From contig JAEUSA010000020.1 of NCBI GenBank assembly GCA_016788945.1, positions 1 through 15,347 of the forward strand: DNA of 15,347 bases, given 5' to 3'. The notes beneath the pieces were generated by a model, which saw only the letters and a program-made list of their open reading frames with translations, ran no database searches and had not been told where the DNA came from. The first letter of the stretch is position 1. Every line of letters starts with the position of its first letter. Positions 1-6,776 of the stretch are shown here, piece by piece. Origin of the DNA: Leptospiraceae bacterium (lineage in GTDB: Bacteria > Spirochaetota > Leptospiria > Turneriellales > Turneriellaceae). The translations under genes were made by a program, and so were the position numbers.

Positions 1-449
1 GTGTTATCGACCCGCTTTGCGGTGACGACCACCTCAGAAGACACCTTATAGTTCATCGTGATGTTCGCGCGCGCGGGTTTGCCGGAGTTAACCTGCACAT
101 TGGTGCTTGCGGACTGATAGCCCGTGATCTGGTAGGTCACGGTATGCTGCCCGGGCGGCACATTGGCGATGACGTAGTTGCCATCGATGTCGGTGACGCC
201 GAAGAGGCCGAGGTCTTTAATAACTGCGGTGACGCCGATCATCGGCTCGCCGTTGGCAGAGTCGAGAATTTTGCCGCGCACAGAGCCCGCAGGGCCGGCC
301 ACCGCTGCGGTTGCCGCCGGGGGCTTTTTGCCTTTGGCCTGTGCGTCGACCGCATTCGCTGCGATGATCAGCGTAAATATGCCGGCGGCCTGAATAAGCC
401 AAGACAGCTTTTTATTGAGTTTTCCCTTAGTGGTGGGGCTCGGTTTCAT
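1..449 (-). CDS. TonB-dependent outer-membrane receptor, N-terminal part (3' end off the window)
   Basis: The reading frame opens at an ATG (complement of 447-449) and is still open at the left edge, giving 149 residues. A good ribosome binding site, GGGAGA (complement of 456-461), precedes it by a few bases. Residues 1-38 look like a signal peptide with a long basic n-region, a hydrophobic core at about 18-33 and a likely cut after VDAQA. Residues about 55-133 resemble a carboxypeptidase-regulatory-like (CNA-B/Ig-like) domain, with SVRGKILDSANGEPMIGV and TDIDGNYVIANVPPG. This extension is common on TonB-dependent receptors of the SusC/FecA type. It ends in SEVVVTAKR, which fits a TonB box; plug and barrel would follow beyond the edge. 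The gene lies 116 bp downstream of tonB on the same strand, so TonB/ExbBD probably energise it. The substrate cannot be told. A surface protein with the same pre-domain but no barrel is the alternative. Confidence 0.78.
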   Translation of the reverse strand, partial: MKPSPTTKGKLNKKLSWLIQAAGIFTLIIAANAVDAQAKGKKPPAATAAVAGPAGSVRGKILDSANGEPMIGVTAVIKDLGLFGVTDIDGNYVIANVPPGQHTVTYQITGYQSASTNVQVNSGKPARANITMNYKVSSEVVVTAKRVDN

Positions 450-464
450 TTTGTATCTCCCTTT

Positions 465-475
465 GTGCAATGCAC
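465..475. repeat. Short palindrome in the receptor 5' leader
   Basis: GTGCAATGCAC is a perfect inverted repeat of 5 bp arms around one central base, just upstream of the receptor's ribosome binding site in the 116-bp gap after tonB. It could be a small operator half-site pair or chance. No clear promoter or terminator was seen in the rest of this gap. Confidence 0.3.
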
Positions 476-565
476 GTATGCTGTAAATCATATAATTAGG
501 TATTTAGCGAAATAAAGAATCTATAATGGTGCATCCGGTTGCTGTTGCGGATTTCCATAGCTATG

Positions 566-1276
566 TTAGTTGAGCACGAACCGGACTCGCTCGTAATATT
601 TGACCACGATCGGCTTTCCCGGTGGTCCAATCGATGGCTTAAAGCGTTGGGCTTTGTACGTGCGGGCCGCGGCTTCATCGAGACCCATACCGAGCTTCTT
701 GCCGACGGGTTTGGCGCGCAACACCTTGCCGTCTTCTGCAATGACAATTTCGAGCGTTACTGCACCTTCAATGCCGGCGCTGCGTGCTTCGGCGGTATAT
801 TGCGGGCGCACTTCAGGTGAAAGGTCAACGGGCATGGTGGCTCCACCGACGGCCGCGTTGACGGCGGTGGCGATGCGCGGGTCGTCTTTATTCGGGTCGG
901 GTGGAGTTTTATCTTTAATGAACTCATTGCCGAAGACTTCGTCGACTTCTTCGCGTGGCTTCGCGGGTTTCTTTTTGAAAGGCTGCACGACGTCGCCGAA
1001 GTCGACGGTGACCGCGAGTTTATCGAGCTCAGAATCGTCGGGACTCCAGTCGAATTTGACCACGGTGACGACGAGGCCGAAAACCAGCAGCAAGGCGCCG
1101 AGCCATACGCTCTTATGCCGGCTGATCCACGGAATCAGCTCGTAGTTCTCAAACGTGTTTGAGAGACCCGGGTAAACGAGACGGCCATCGGCAAGGCGGA
1201 TGCCGTCAGTGCTGACGACGCCTCGCCGCGATGAGCGCTTGGTAGAAACCGGCGGCAGTTGTGCGGCGGCTGTCAT
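566..1276 (-). CDS. tonB: Energy transducer TonB
   Basis: This 236-residue protein would carry the proton-motive energy harvested by ExbB/ExbD to outer-membrane receptors. It has a cytoplasmic N-terminus of about 55 residues, one membrane span at about 56-74 (SVWLGALLLVFGLVVTVVKF), a short basic/proline linker (KKKPAKPREE, about 101-110) and a TonB C-terminal domain at about 150-236. Recognisable C-terminal motifs are RPQYTAEARSAGIEGAVTLE, the EDGKV turn, LDEAAARTYKAQRFKP and GKPIVVKYYERVRFVL. The periplasmic linker is short and lacks the long Pro-Glu/Pro-Lys repeats of E. coli TonB. The start ATG (complement of 1274-1276) lies 9 bp past the exbD stop, and the sequence AGGA overlapping that stop is a plausible ribosome binding site, so exbD and tonB look translationally coupled. 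A TolA-type protein is less likely because of the C-terminal motifs. Confidence 0.92.
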   Translation of the reverse strand: MTAAAQLPPVSTKRSSRRGVVSTDGIRLADGRLVYPGLSNTFENYELIPWISRHKSVWLGALLLVFGLVVTVVKFDWSPDDSELDKLAVTVDFGDVVQPFKKKPAKPREEVDEVFGNEFIKDKTPPDPNKDDPRIATAVNAAVGGATMPVDLSPEVRPQYTAEARSAGIEGAVTLEIVIAEDGKVLRAKPVGKKLGMGLDEAAARTYKAQRFKPSIGPPGKPIVVKYYERVRFVLN

Positions 1277-1285
1277 GGGGTAATC

Positions 1286-1714
1286 CTACTTACCTTTCTT
1301 CGCCGAATCAACGGCGAGGCCGACTTTGCTGATGCCGGCGAGTTTGACATCGTCTAAGACCTTAAGCATGTCGCTGTACCGGGTGTCTTTTTCCATGCGC
1401 AAAATAACGGCAACGTCGGGTTGCGCTTTTTTAGCCGCCGTCAGGCGCGGTTGCAGCGTCGTGAGGTCTTTGACCTCTTTATCGCCGAGATAAACTCTGC
1501 CGTCGGGTTTGATCGAGATCGCGACCTTGTGCGGTTCGCGCTTCATTGCCACGGCGTTCACCTTTGGCAGCTGAATCGGAATCGTGCGGTACTTGGTGAA
1601 CTCGGCGGTGACCATGAGAATAATCACCAGCACGAGCATAATGTCGACGAGCGGAACGACGTTGATGTCGCCGATGACTTCGTCGCCGCTGTCGTTGCCT
1701 ACTTTTGCAGCCAT
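1286..1714 (-). CDS. exbD: Biopolymer transport protein ExbD
   Basis: At 142 residues this is the normal ExbD/TolR length. The N-terminus contains INVVPLVDIMLVLVIILMVT at about 17-36, the single membrane span with the conserved aspartate (D24) that carries protons in this family. The rest is the periplasmic domain, with KVAISIKPDGRVYLG and VILRMEKDTRYSDMLKVLDD, both typical. It works in the inner membrane with ExbB and TonB. The ATG begins one base after the exbB TAA stop with only a weak purine-rich stretch before it, so translation is probably coupled to exbB. TolR is the alternative, but the neighbouring tonB and receptor favour ExbD. Confidence 0.93.
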   Translation of the reverse strand: MAAKVGNDSGDEVIGDINVVPLVDIMLVLVIILMVTAEFTKYRTIPIQLPKVNAVAMKREPHKVAISIKPDGRVYLGDKEVKDLTTLQPRLTAAKKAQPDVAVILRMEKDTRYSDMLKVLDDVKLAGISKVGLAVDSAKKGK

Positions 1715-1715
1715 A

Positions 1716-2564
1716 TTAAACTACTTTATTTCCGCTGCGCGTTGCGCGACGCAGCGCGACAATGATGTTCGTTACTTCTTCAGAGTTTGACATTTTGCGT
1801 TTGATAACTGACGAGAAGTAGTTGAACAGCATCACGCACGGTATCGCAACGCCCAGACCCATGGCAGTGGCGACGAGCGCTTCAGAGATGCCTTTCATCA
1901 CCACCTGCGGACCTGCATCGGCAGCACCCGCAAGATCGCGGAAGGCTTTCATGATGCCGAGAACTGTGCCCAAAAGGCCGATGAACGGAGCATTGTTGCC
2001 GAGAGTCGAGAGAATCGGCAGGCGTGCGCTGAGGTAACGGCGCTCAGCGACCGTTGCGGCGTTGGCGTAAGATTGAATGGTGTCTTCGTCGTGCTGCCAG
2101 CCTTTGAGTGTCACTGCAGTGATGCGGCCTTCGACGCCGAATTTGTCGGTAGAGACTTCTTTCGCGAGATCTTCGCCGGTAGCCGGGTTTTGGCTGAGTT
2201 TTTCGGTGACGAGGCGTACGAGTTCGGCATTGGCCGATTTACTGTGCATCAGCACCCACAACCGTTCTGCGCCGATTGCCATAGCGACGAGAAACAAGAC
2301 GATCAGAATCCACAGCGCGGGGTCTTTGCTCTTAAAAATATTTGCCTCGCCGGCCTCGGCAAAGGCTGCAGCTTCTTTGTTACCTTCAGCGCCCAGCGGT
2401 GCGGCTTCAGTGGTTGGTGCGGCGCCCGGTGTCGGAGTTGCCGCAGGGGCGGCTACAGGCGCGGGTTTCGCAGCCTGGGCAGTCAGTGACATGGTCGTAA
2501 AAACCGCGCCTATGGCGAGTATCATCAGCAGTAGGGTGTTGCGGTTAGTGAGGTTTTTGAACAT
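1716..2564 (-). CDS. exbB: MotA/TolQ/ExbB proton channel protein ExbB with cleavable-looking N-terminus
   Basis: The 282-residue product is the proton-channel partner of ExbD and TonB in the inner membrane. Residues 1-31 look like a signal peptide (hydrophobic about 11-23, possible cut after AQA), followed by an Ala/Pro/Thr-rich stretch at about 32-58. Membrane spans are seen at about 83-103, 182-208 and 230-250. The family signature LPILSTLGNNAPFIGLLGTV lies at about 182-201, with GIMKAF after it and GISEALVATAMGLGVAIP at about 225-242. The long N-terminal extension resembles ExbB forms with an extra periplasmic region rather than the short E. coli ExbB. Translation starts at the complement of 2562-2564 with AGGAGA (complement of 2569-2574) five A residues upstream. 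That site sits directly 3' of a 17-bp inverted-repeat stem in the leader. It is the first gene of exbB-exbD-tonB. Confidence 0.93.
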   Translation of the reverse strand: MFKNLTNRNTLLLMILAIGAVFTTMSLTAQAAKPAPVAAPAATPTPGAAPTTEAAPLGAEGNKEAAAFAEAGEANIFKSKDPALWILIVLFLVAMAIGAERLWVLMHSKSANAELVRLVTEKLSQNPATGEDLAKEVSTDKFGVEGRITAVTLKGWQHDEDTIQSYANAATVAERRYLSARLPILSTLGNNAPFIGLLGTVLGIMKAFRDLAGAADAGPQVVMKGISEALVATAMGLGVAIPCVMLFNYFSSVIKRKMSNSEEVTNIIVALRRATRSGNKVV

Positions 2565-2578
2565 TTTTTCTCCTATTA

Positions 2579-2737
2579 GGACTACCCAAAGGCCTACAAC
2601 GCCGTCTCAGCAACGGCGCAGCGGAAGAGGGAGACCGGCCTTGGCCGCCCGTGAGCGATTCGCATACGAATCGCGAGGTCTCCTGCTTCTGTGCAGGCCT
2701 TTGGGTAGTCCCGCATATAGAGGTGCATCAGCACCCC
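2579..2737 (-). promoter_or_regulatory. Highly structured exbB leader (17-bp inverted repeat enclosing several hairpins)
   Basis: GGACTACCCAAAGGCCT at 2579-2595 is perfectly complementary to 2695-2711, enclosing 99 bases. Inside are a 6-bp stem (2600-2605 with 2613-2618), a 7-bp stem GGAGACC/GGTCTCC (2630-2636 with 2677-2683, extendable by four pairs across a 2x2 internal loop), a GGCC-TT-GGCC repeat (2637-2646), and an 8-bp hairpin with a 4-base loop (2655-2662 with 2667-2674). A further 5-bp hairpin (2722-2726 with 2731-2735) lies upstream in the exbB direction. As exbB mRNA the large stem would end four bases before the AGGAG ribosome binding site. A structured regulatory or stabilising leader is the favoured reading; a MITE-like element with terminal inverted repeats is possible, though I saw no target-site duplication. 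No known riboswitch class was recognised. Confidence 0.6.
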
Positions 2738-2770
2738 AGCCCCACAACCATCCCAGAAAACGCAACATAT

Positions 2771-2805
2771 TGTAAATTGTAAATTTAGCTAATTAACTAA
2801 TTAAC
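2771..2805. repeat. AT-rich tandem repeats between divergent genes
   Basis: TGTAAAT occurs twice back to back (2771-2784), and TAATTAAC occurs twice back to back (2790-2805). The stretch is much richer in A and T than its surroundings and lies between the divergently transcribed exbB and the gene at 2938. It is the most likely place for promoters or an UP-like element, and the duplicated words could be operator sites. On the minus strand TACAAT within this stretch is a fair -10 candidate, but I could not find a convincing -35 partner. Confidence 0.4.
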
Positions 2806-2867
2806 AAACTCTTGGCTTCCGGGGTCGCGCCTGAGAACAATTCTGCCCTGTTGAGCCAAAACGCGCC

Positions 2868-2885
2868 GGTATCAGAGAAGATACC
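2868..2885. repeat. Inverted repeat upstream of the gene at 2938
   Basis: GGTATC and GATACC form a perfect 6-bp inverted repeat around the loop AGAGAA. It sits about 52 bp upstream of the ATG and just before a TTGACG that could be a -35 box, so it may be an operator. It lacks a T-tract directly after it, so it is not a normal terminator. Apart from this, 2806-2937 shows no gene. Confidence 0.3.
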
Positions 2886-2902
2886 TAACGGGGCTTTTCG
2901 CG

Positions 2903-2908
2903 TTGACG
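2903..2908 (+). promoter_or_regulatory. Possible -35 element (TTGACG)
   Basis: TTGACG matches the sigma-70 -35 consensus in five of six positions and lies 29 bases before the ATG at 2938. No good TATAAT-like -10 is found at the usual distance. The same word at nearly the same distance recurs before the genes at 10228 and 12210. Confidence 0.25.
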
Positions 2909-2937
2909 CTGTGCCATAGGCGTGCAGGACTATTCTA

Positions 2938-4008
2938 ATGCGCAAACTCGTGTTGGTACTTTTTCTCGGCTGCGCACTTTCGCCGGTTGCGGCGCTACAG
3001 AAGGTGCTCATTCTGCCGATCATCAACATCGACAAAGATGCGAACTTTGCCTACCTTGAGGGTTCGATTACAGATAGCCTGAAGGAGAGGCTACGCGAAA
3101 AACTCGCTTTCGACGAATTGCCCGAAGAAAAATGGGCGATGGTCGCCGAGCAGAATTTTATTCTGCGCGATGATTTTCATACCCGCACCGCGGCGATGAA
3201 CCTCGGTATTCTCGCAAATCAAGATATTGTCATCAGCGGCGGATATAAACCGGTGAACAAAAAACTCGCCGGCGGAAAGGTCAAGTCGAGTATACATGCG
3301 ACGGCTCACCTGCTCGACGTAAAAAAGAAAAAAACCATCGCGACGGTCGAACTCGATCTACCGGCTGACAGCGAACTTTTCACCGCGATCGGCCAGGTCG
3401 CTGACCGTATGGAAGCAGAGGCTCGTAAGGTGATCCCCAGTAAAGAAGACGCGGCGCGGCAGGGGCTCAAAAGCGATGGCGAACCGCTGTTCAGCGATTT
3501 TACTGTGGGCCTGCGTGCGGGTGGGGGGCTCTATGTGTCGGGTTATGCCAAATATTTCGCTCCACAACAGCCCGCACTCGGTGCGACGCTCAACATGCGC
3601 ATGCCGAAGCTGATGCACAACCTTACTTCAGAATGGGGATTCACTTTTCTCGGGCATAAGCTGAAAGAGGGTAACGATTCGGCGCTGCAATCGCTGGGTG
3701 TTTCGAGCACCACGGCAAACTATATGCTGACCTTGAGCTTCGGTTACCAAATCAATATCAAGACGAAGTTCTATCTCGAACCTCAGATTGGGGGTGGGTA
3801 TGTGTTACAAACGACGACAGTTACCGGTAACGGTATCAACTCGAACCTCAGCAACGGTTTCCCGATGGCGCGTGGTGCTTTAGTCAGCGGATATCGCATT
3901 AATACGCTGATCAATGCTTCCATTTCAGCAGAATTCCTCGCTTATGTCGAACAGGGCACAATGACTTATGCGCCGCTTCTGCTCGGAGGCGTGCATTATA
4001 AGTTTTGA
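2938..4008 (+). CDS. Predicted exported protein: TolB-N/CsgG-like periplasmic domain plus C-terminal outer-membrane barrel
   Basis: I do not recognise a named family for this 356-residue protein. Residues 1-19 form a signal peptide (MRK, then a hydrophobic run). A cut after SPVAA is likely; LFLGC at 8-12 is a poor lipobox because it is so close to the N-terminus. Residues about 21-165 look like the alpha/beta nucleating domain seen in CsgG/TolB-N-like proteins: a KVLILPIIN strand, a helix with TDSLKERLREKL, WAMVAEQ, then DIVISGGY, HATAHLLDV and TIATVELDLP. Residues about 185-356 alternate polar and hydrophobic residues with many glycines and aromatics (DFTVGLRAGGGLYVSGYAKYF, FYLEPQIGGGYVL), and the chain ends in YKF. 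This suits a small outer-membrane beta-barrel with the terminal aromatic used by the BAM machinery. AGGA at 2926-2929 is a good ribosome binding site. It precedes purF by 39 bp but has no obvious link to it. Confidence 0.72.
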   Translation: MRKLVLVLFLGCALSPVAALQKVLILPIINIDKDANFAYLEGSITDSLKERLREKLAFDELPEEKWAMVAEQNFILRDDFHTRTAAMNLGILANQDIVISGGYKPVNKKLAGGKVKSSIHATAHLLDVKKKKTIATVELDLPADSELFTAIGQVADRMEAEARKVIPSKEDAARQGLKSDGEPLFSDFTVGLRAGGGLYVSGYAKYFAPQQPALGATLNMRMPKLMHNLTSEWGFTFLGHKLKEGNDSALQSLGVSSTTANYMLTLSFGYQINIKTKFYLEPQIGGGYVLQTTTVTGNGINSNLSNGFPMARGALVSGYRINTLINASISAEFLAYVEQGTMTYAPLLLGGVHYKF

Positions 4009-4047
4009 TTTGCCGCCTGAGTCGATGACCATAAGTAACCGAAAGCG

Positions 4048-5583
4048 GTGAAAGTCGGTAACCCCCAACGCCCGGTTAAAAATCCGTATCCTAAAGAAGA
4101 ATGCGGCATCGTTGGCGTTTACAACGTCGAAGAGGCCGCGAACCATGCTTATCTCGGCGCATACGCGCTGCAACACCGCGGGCAAGAAAGCGCGGGCATT
4201 GTCAGCTCTGACGGTGAGCGGCTCTATCGTTTTGCCGGCATGGGCAAAGTTGCCGATGTATTCACGCCGCAAAAAATCCGCCAGCTAACCGGCCGGCACG
4301 CGATTGCGCATAACCGTTATTCAACCACCGGAGCAAGTTTTCTCCGCAATGCGCAGCCAATACGTTTTGAGTCACGCCTCGGCACGATGGCTCTCGCGCA
4401 CAACGGCAACCTGACGAACGCTGCGACGATACGCAAGAACCTTGAAGATCTCGGTTCGCTGTTTCAAACTACAATCGATACCGAAGTTATCAGCCATCTC
4501 GTGGCGAGATCGCGCGCCGAAAATTTTACCGATGCGCTCATCGAAGCAGTCAAGCAGATACGCGGCGCCTATTCACTCGTCGTGCTTTCCGGTGACACGC
4601 TCTATGCGCTGCGCGACCCCAACGGGTTTCGCCCGCTGGTGATGGGCAAAAAAGAAGACGGATTCATATTTGCGTCAGAGACTTGCGCTCTCGACATTAT
4701 CGACGCCGAATATGTGCGCGATGTTGAACCCGGAGAAATGGTGATCGTCAACCCCCGGGGCATCACCTCGCTTTTCCCGTTCGGCAAATCGTCGCAGAAC
4801 CTGTGTATTTTCGAATACGTCTATTTTTCCAGACCTGACTCATTTGTCTTCGGCAAATCGGTTTACGATACCCGACTCAGAATGGGTGAAATTCTCGCCG
4901 AAGAATCGCCCGCGGTCGCAGACCTCGTGATGCCGGTACCTGATTCTTCGTCGGTGGCTGCTTTGGGCTTTGCGCGCAAAAGCGGATTACCCTACCACAT
5001 GGGTCTGATACGTTCGCATTATGTCGGCCGCACATTCATCGAACCCGATCAGAAAATCCGTGACTTCGGTGCCAAGATCAAGTACAATGCAATAGCGTCG
5101 GTGGTGAAAGACAAGCGTGTGGTCGTCATCGACGATAGCATTATGCGCGGTACGACGACGCGCAAAATTGTTAAGATGCTGCGCAACGCGGGCGCGAAAG
5201 AGATCCATATTCGTATCGCCAGCGCGCCGACGCGGCATGCGTGCTATTATGGCATCGACATACCACACCCGGCTGAACTTATTGCTGCTACACACACGAT
5301 TGAAGAGATCGTCAAATACCTGCGCGTCGATTCGCTGTCATACTTGTCTCTCGACGGCATGAAGCGTGCCGCCATCGAAACTGTGGGCAGCAACCCCGAG
5401 GGCAATCGAACAGGAGGTTCATCGGTCGCCCGCGCCACGGATGGCGCAGAGGGCGACGATGGGGCGGGGTACTGTACAGCCTGTTTCGACGGTAAATATC
5501 CGGTGCGGCTCGACGAAAATGAAGCGATCTACAGTAACCAGAAAACGCTCTTCAGCGAATACGAAATCGAAGAAAGCGCGTAA
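4048..5583 (+). CDS. purF: Amidophosphoribosyltransferase (glutamine PRPP amidotransferase)
   Basis: This enzyme makes 5-phosphoribosylamine from PRPP and glutamine, the first committed step of purine synthesis. The start is GTG at 4048; an in-frame stop lies just upstream at 4036, so no longer form is possible. The catalytic cysteine is C19 in KEECGIVGVYN, so an 18-residue propeptide must be removed. Glutaminase motifs follow: LQHRGQESAG, AHNRYSTTG and LAHNGNL. The PRPP loop VVVIDDSIMRGTTT is at about 358-371. Four cysteines, C253, C399, C476 and C479 (YCTACFDGKYPV), correspond to the [4Fe-4S] ligands of the Bacillus subtilis enzyme. Between C399 and C476 there is an extra stretch of about 20 residues rich in Gly/Ala/Ser/Asp compared with that enzyme. 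No strong ribosome binding site is visible. The lpxB frame begins inside its 3' end. Confidence 0.96.
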   Translation: MKVGNPQRPVKNPYPKEECGIVGVYNVEEAANHAYLGAYALQHRGQESAGIVSSDGERLYRFAGMGKVADVFTPQKIRQLTGRHAIAHNRYSTTGASFLRNAQPIRFESRLGTMALAHNGNLTNAATIRKNLEDLGSLFQTTIDTEVISHLVARSRAENFTDALIEAVKQIRGAYSLVVLSGDTLYALRDPNGFRPLVMGKKEDGFIFASETCALDIIDAEYVRDVEPGEMVIVNPRGITSLFPFGKSSQNLCIFEYVYFSRPDSFVFGKSVYDTRLRMGEILAEESPAVADLVMPVPDSSSVAALGFARKSGLPYHMGLIRSHYVGRTFIEPDQKIRDFGAKIKYNAIASVVKDKRVVVIDDSIMRGTTTRKIVKMLRNAGAKEIHIRIASAPTRHACYYGIDIPHPAELIAATHTIEEIVKYLRVDSLSYLSLDGMKRAAIETVGSNPEGNRTGGSSVARATDGAEGDDGAGYCTACFDGKYPVRLDENEAIYSNQKTLFSEYEIEESA

Positions 5584-6769
5584 GTCAGAGCGTCGTAATA
5601 TTCACAGCTCTGCTGCGAATATTACATCGCCCGTTTTAATCGTCGCAGGGGAAGAATCCGGTGATATTTTAGGTGGTGCAATTGCACGCGAAGTTGCGCG
5701 GCTGGCGAAACATCGTCTCTGGGGTTGTGGTGGCCGGCGTATGCGTGATGCGGGTGTTGAAATTGCCGTGCCTTCTGAAGAACTTGCTACGGTAGGCTTC
5801 TGGGAGGCGGCGAAGAATTACCGCAGGCTTTCTAAAATCATTGATCGGCTGGTCGCACAGGCCGTAGAGACAAGGACTACAGAGGCGTGGCTGATCGATT
5901 TTCCCGGTTTTAACCTGTTGCTCGCGAAGAAACTCAAGGCAAAAGGTATCCGCTGCTCGATGATTGTCTCGCCGACGGTATGGGCGTGGAAATACAACCG
6001 GGTCTTCAAGATACGTGACCGTTTCGAGCGTGTGCTTTGCCTTTACGATTTTGAACCGGAAATCTATAACGAGATCGGGGTCGAAGCGCATTATATCGGG
6101 CATCCGCTAACAGTAGAAACTGCGGAGCTAAAAAAGCGTTTTGCGCGCGAGGGAAATCCGCTGAAAAAAATACCGTACCTGAAATCGGTTTTTGCGCAGA
6201 AAAAAAGTCTGATTGCGATCATGCCCGGGTCACGGCCTGCAGAGATACAGCAGCATACGCAGCGTATTCTCGAGGGCGTCCGGTTGTTTCAGAAAACAAA
6301 TCCGCATTGTGCCTTTATTCTGCCCGCTGCGAACGCAAAAATACACGACATGCTGTCGCGGTATACGCTGCCCGAAAACACGTACCTTGTCGAACTCAGC
6401 GCCCCATATGTACTGAATGTTGCCAGTGCCGCGATTGCCTGTTCGGGTACCGTCACCCTTGAATGTGCGCTGTGGGGTGTGCCGCATCTGATCTTGTACC
6501 GCGGCTCATGGATGTCATACGCTATCTTCAAGCGTGTGATCCGCATACCGTATATCGGTATGGTCAACGTGCTCGCCGGCCGCTTCATCGTGCAGGAGTT
6601 TCTGCAGCACCGCCTGACCGCTCTGAATATCGCCGGCGAGTTGCACCGTATTCTGCACGATGCTGCATACCGCGATACACAACGCGCCGAATTAGGGAAA
6701 ATTGCCCGGCGCCTGACCGCGTATGAGCCGGCGAGGCAGGCGGCAAAGATTCTGCTCGGTAAAAACTGA
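5519..6769 (+). CDS. lpxB: Lipid-A-disaccharide synthase
   Basis: LpxB joins UDP-2,3-diacylglucosamine and lipid X to form the lipid A disaccharide at the inner face of the inner membrane. Motifs in order: LIVAGEESGD, WLIDFPGFNLLLAKKLKAKG, SPTVWAWKYNRVFKI, YIGHPL, IMPGSRPAEIQQH and CSGTVTLECALWGVPHLILY. The conserved core is about 380 residues, matching the usual 382. The start is uncertain. After the purF stop (5583) there is no in-frame ATG, GTG or TTG before the core, so I chose the ATG at 5519. This overlaps purF by 65 bases and adds a very basic tail of about 36 residues (many Lys/Arg). A rare ATT start near 5602 would give a product nearer standard length. There is no strong ribosome binding site before 5519, so coupling to purF translation is likely. 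Confidence 0.9.
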   Translation: MKRSTVTRKRSSANTKSKKARKSERRNIHSSAANITSPVLIVAGEESGDILGGAIAREVARLAKHRLWGCGGRRMRDAGVEIAVPSEELATVGFWEAAKNYRRLSKIIDRLVAQAVETRTTEAWLIDFPGFNLLLAKKLKAKGIRCSMIVSPTVWAWKYNRVFKIRDRFERVLCLYDFEPEIYNEIGVEAHYIGHPLTVETAELKKRFAREGNPLKKIPYLKSVFAQKKSLIAIMPGSRPAEIQQHTQRILEGVRLFQKTNPHCAFILPAANAKIHDMLSRYTLPENTYLVELSAPYVLNVASAAIACSGTVTLECALWGVPHLILYRGSWMSYAIFKRVIRIPYIGMVNVLAGRFIVQEFLQHRLTALNIAGELHRILHDAAYRDTQRAELGKIARRLTAYEPARQAAKILLGKN

Positions 6770-6776
6770 CCTACGG

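Noticed and set aside
600..1145. Plus-strand open frame of 181 codons antisense to tonB.
   Set aside because: It is a shadow of tonB codon usage, with no ribosome binding site and no recognisable motif.
2626..2650. GGAGACCGGCC on the plus strand (and GCAGGAGACC on the minus strand at 2677-2686) resembles the B12 box of cobalamin riboswitches.
   Set aside because: The other required conserved elements upstream of the box were not found on either strand, and GGAGACC is explained as one arm of an inverted repeat.
2579..2711. Insertion of a MITE with 17-bp terminal inverted repeats.
   Set aside because: I found no flanking target-site duplication, and the arms sit precisely against the exbB ribosome binding site; kept only as an alternative for the leader structure.
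2600..2740. Minus-strand words GGGGTGC and GCTGAGA recall the TPP (thi-box) riboswitch.
   Set aside because: They are over 100 bases apart and the ACCUGA/GGAUAAUGCC-type core that should follow is missing.
2077..2775. Plus-strand open frame of 232 codons antisense to exbB.
   Set aside because: It runs through the exbB gene in another frame and across the inverted-repeat leader; the translation is Ser/Ala/Arg-rich without any domain.
2793..3035. Minus-strand open frame of 80 codons between exbB and the gene at 2938.
   Set aside because: It overlaps the signal peptide region of a better supported gene and lacks a ribosome binding site or recognisable motif.
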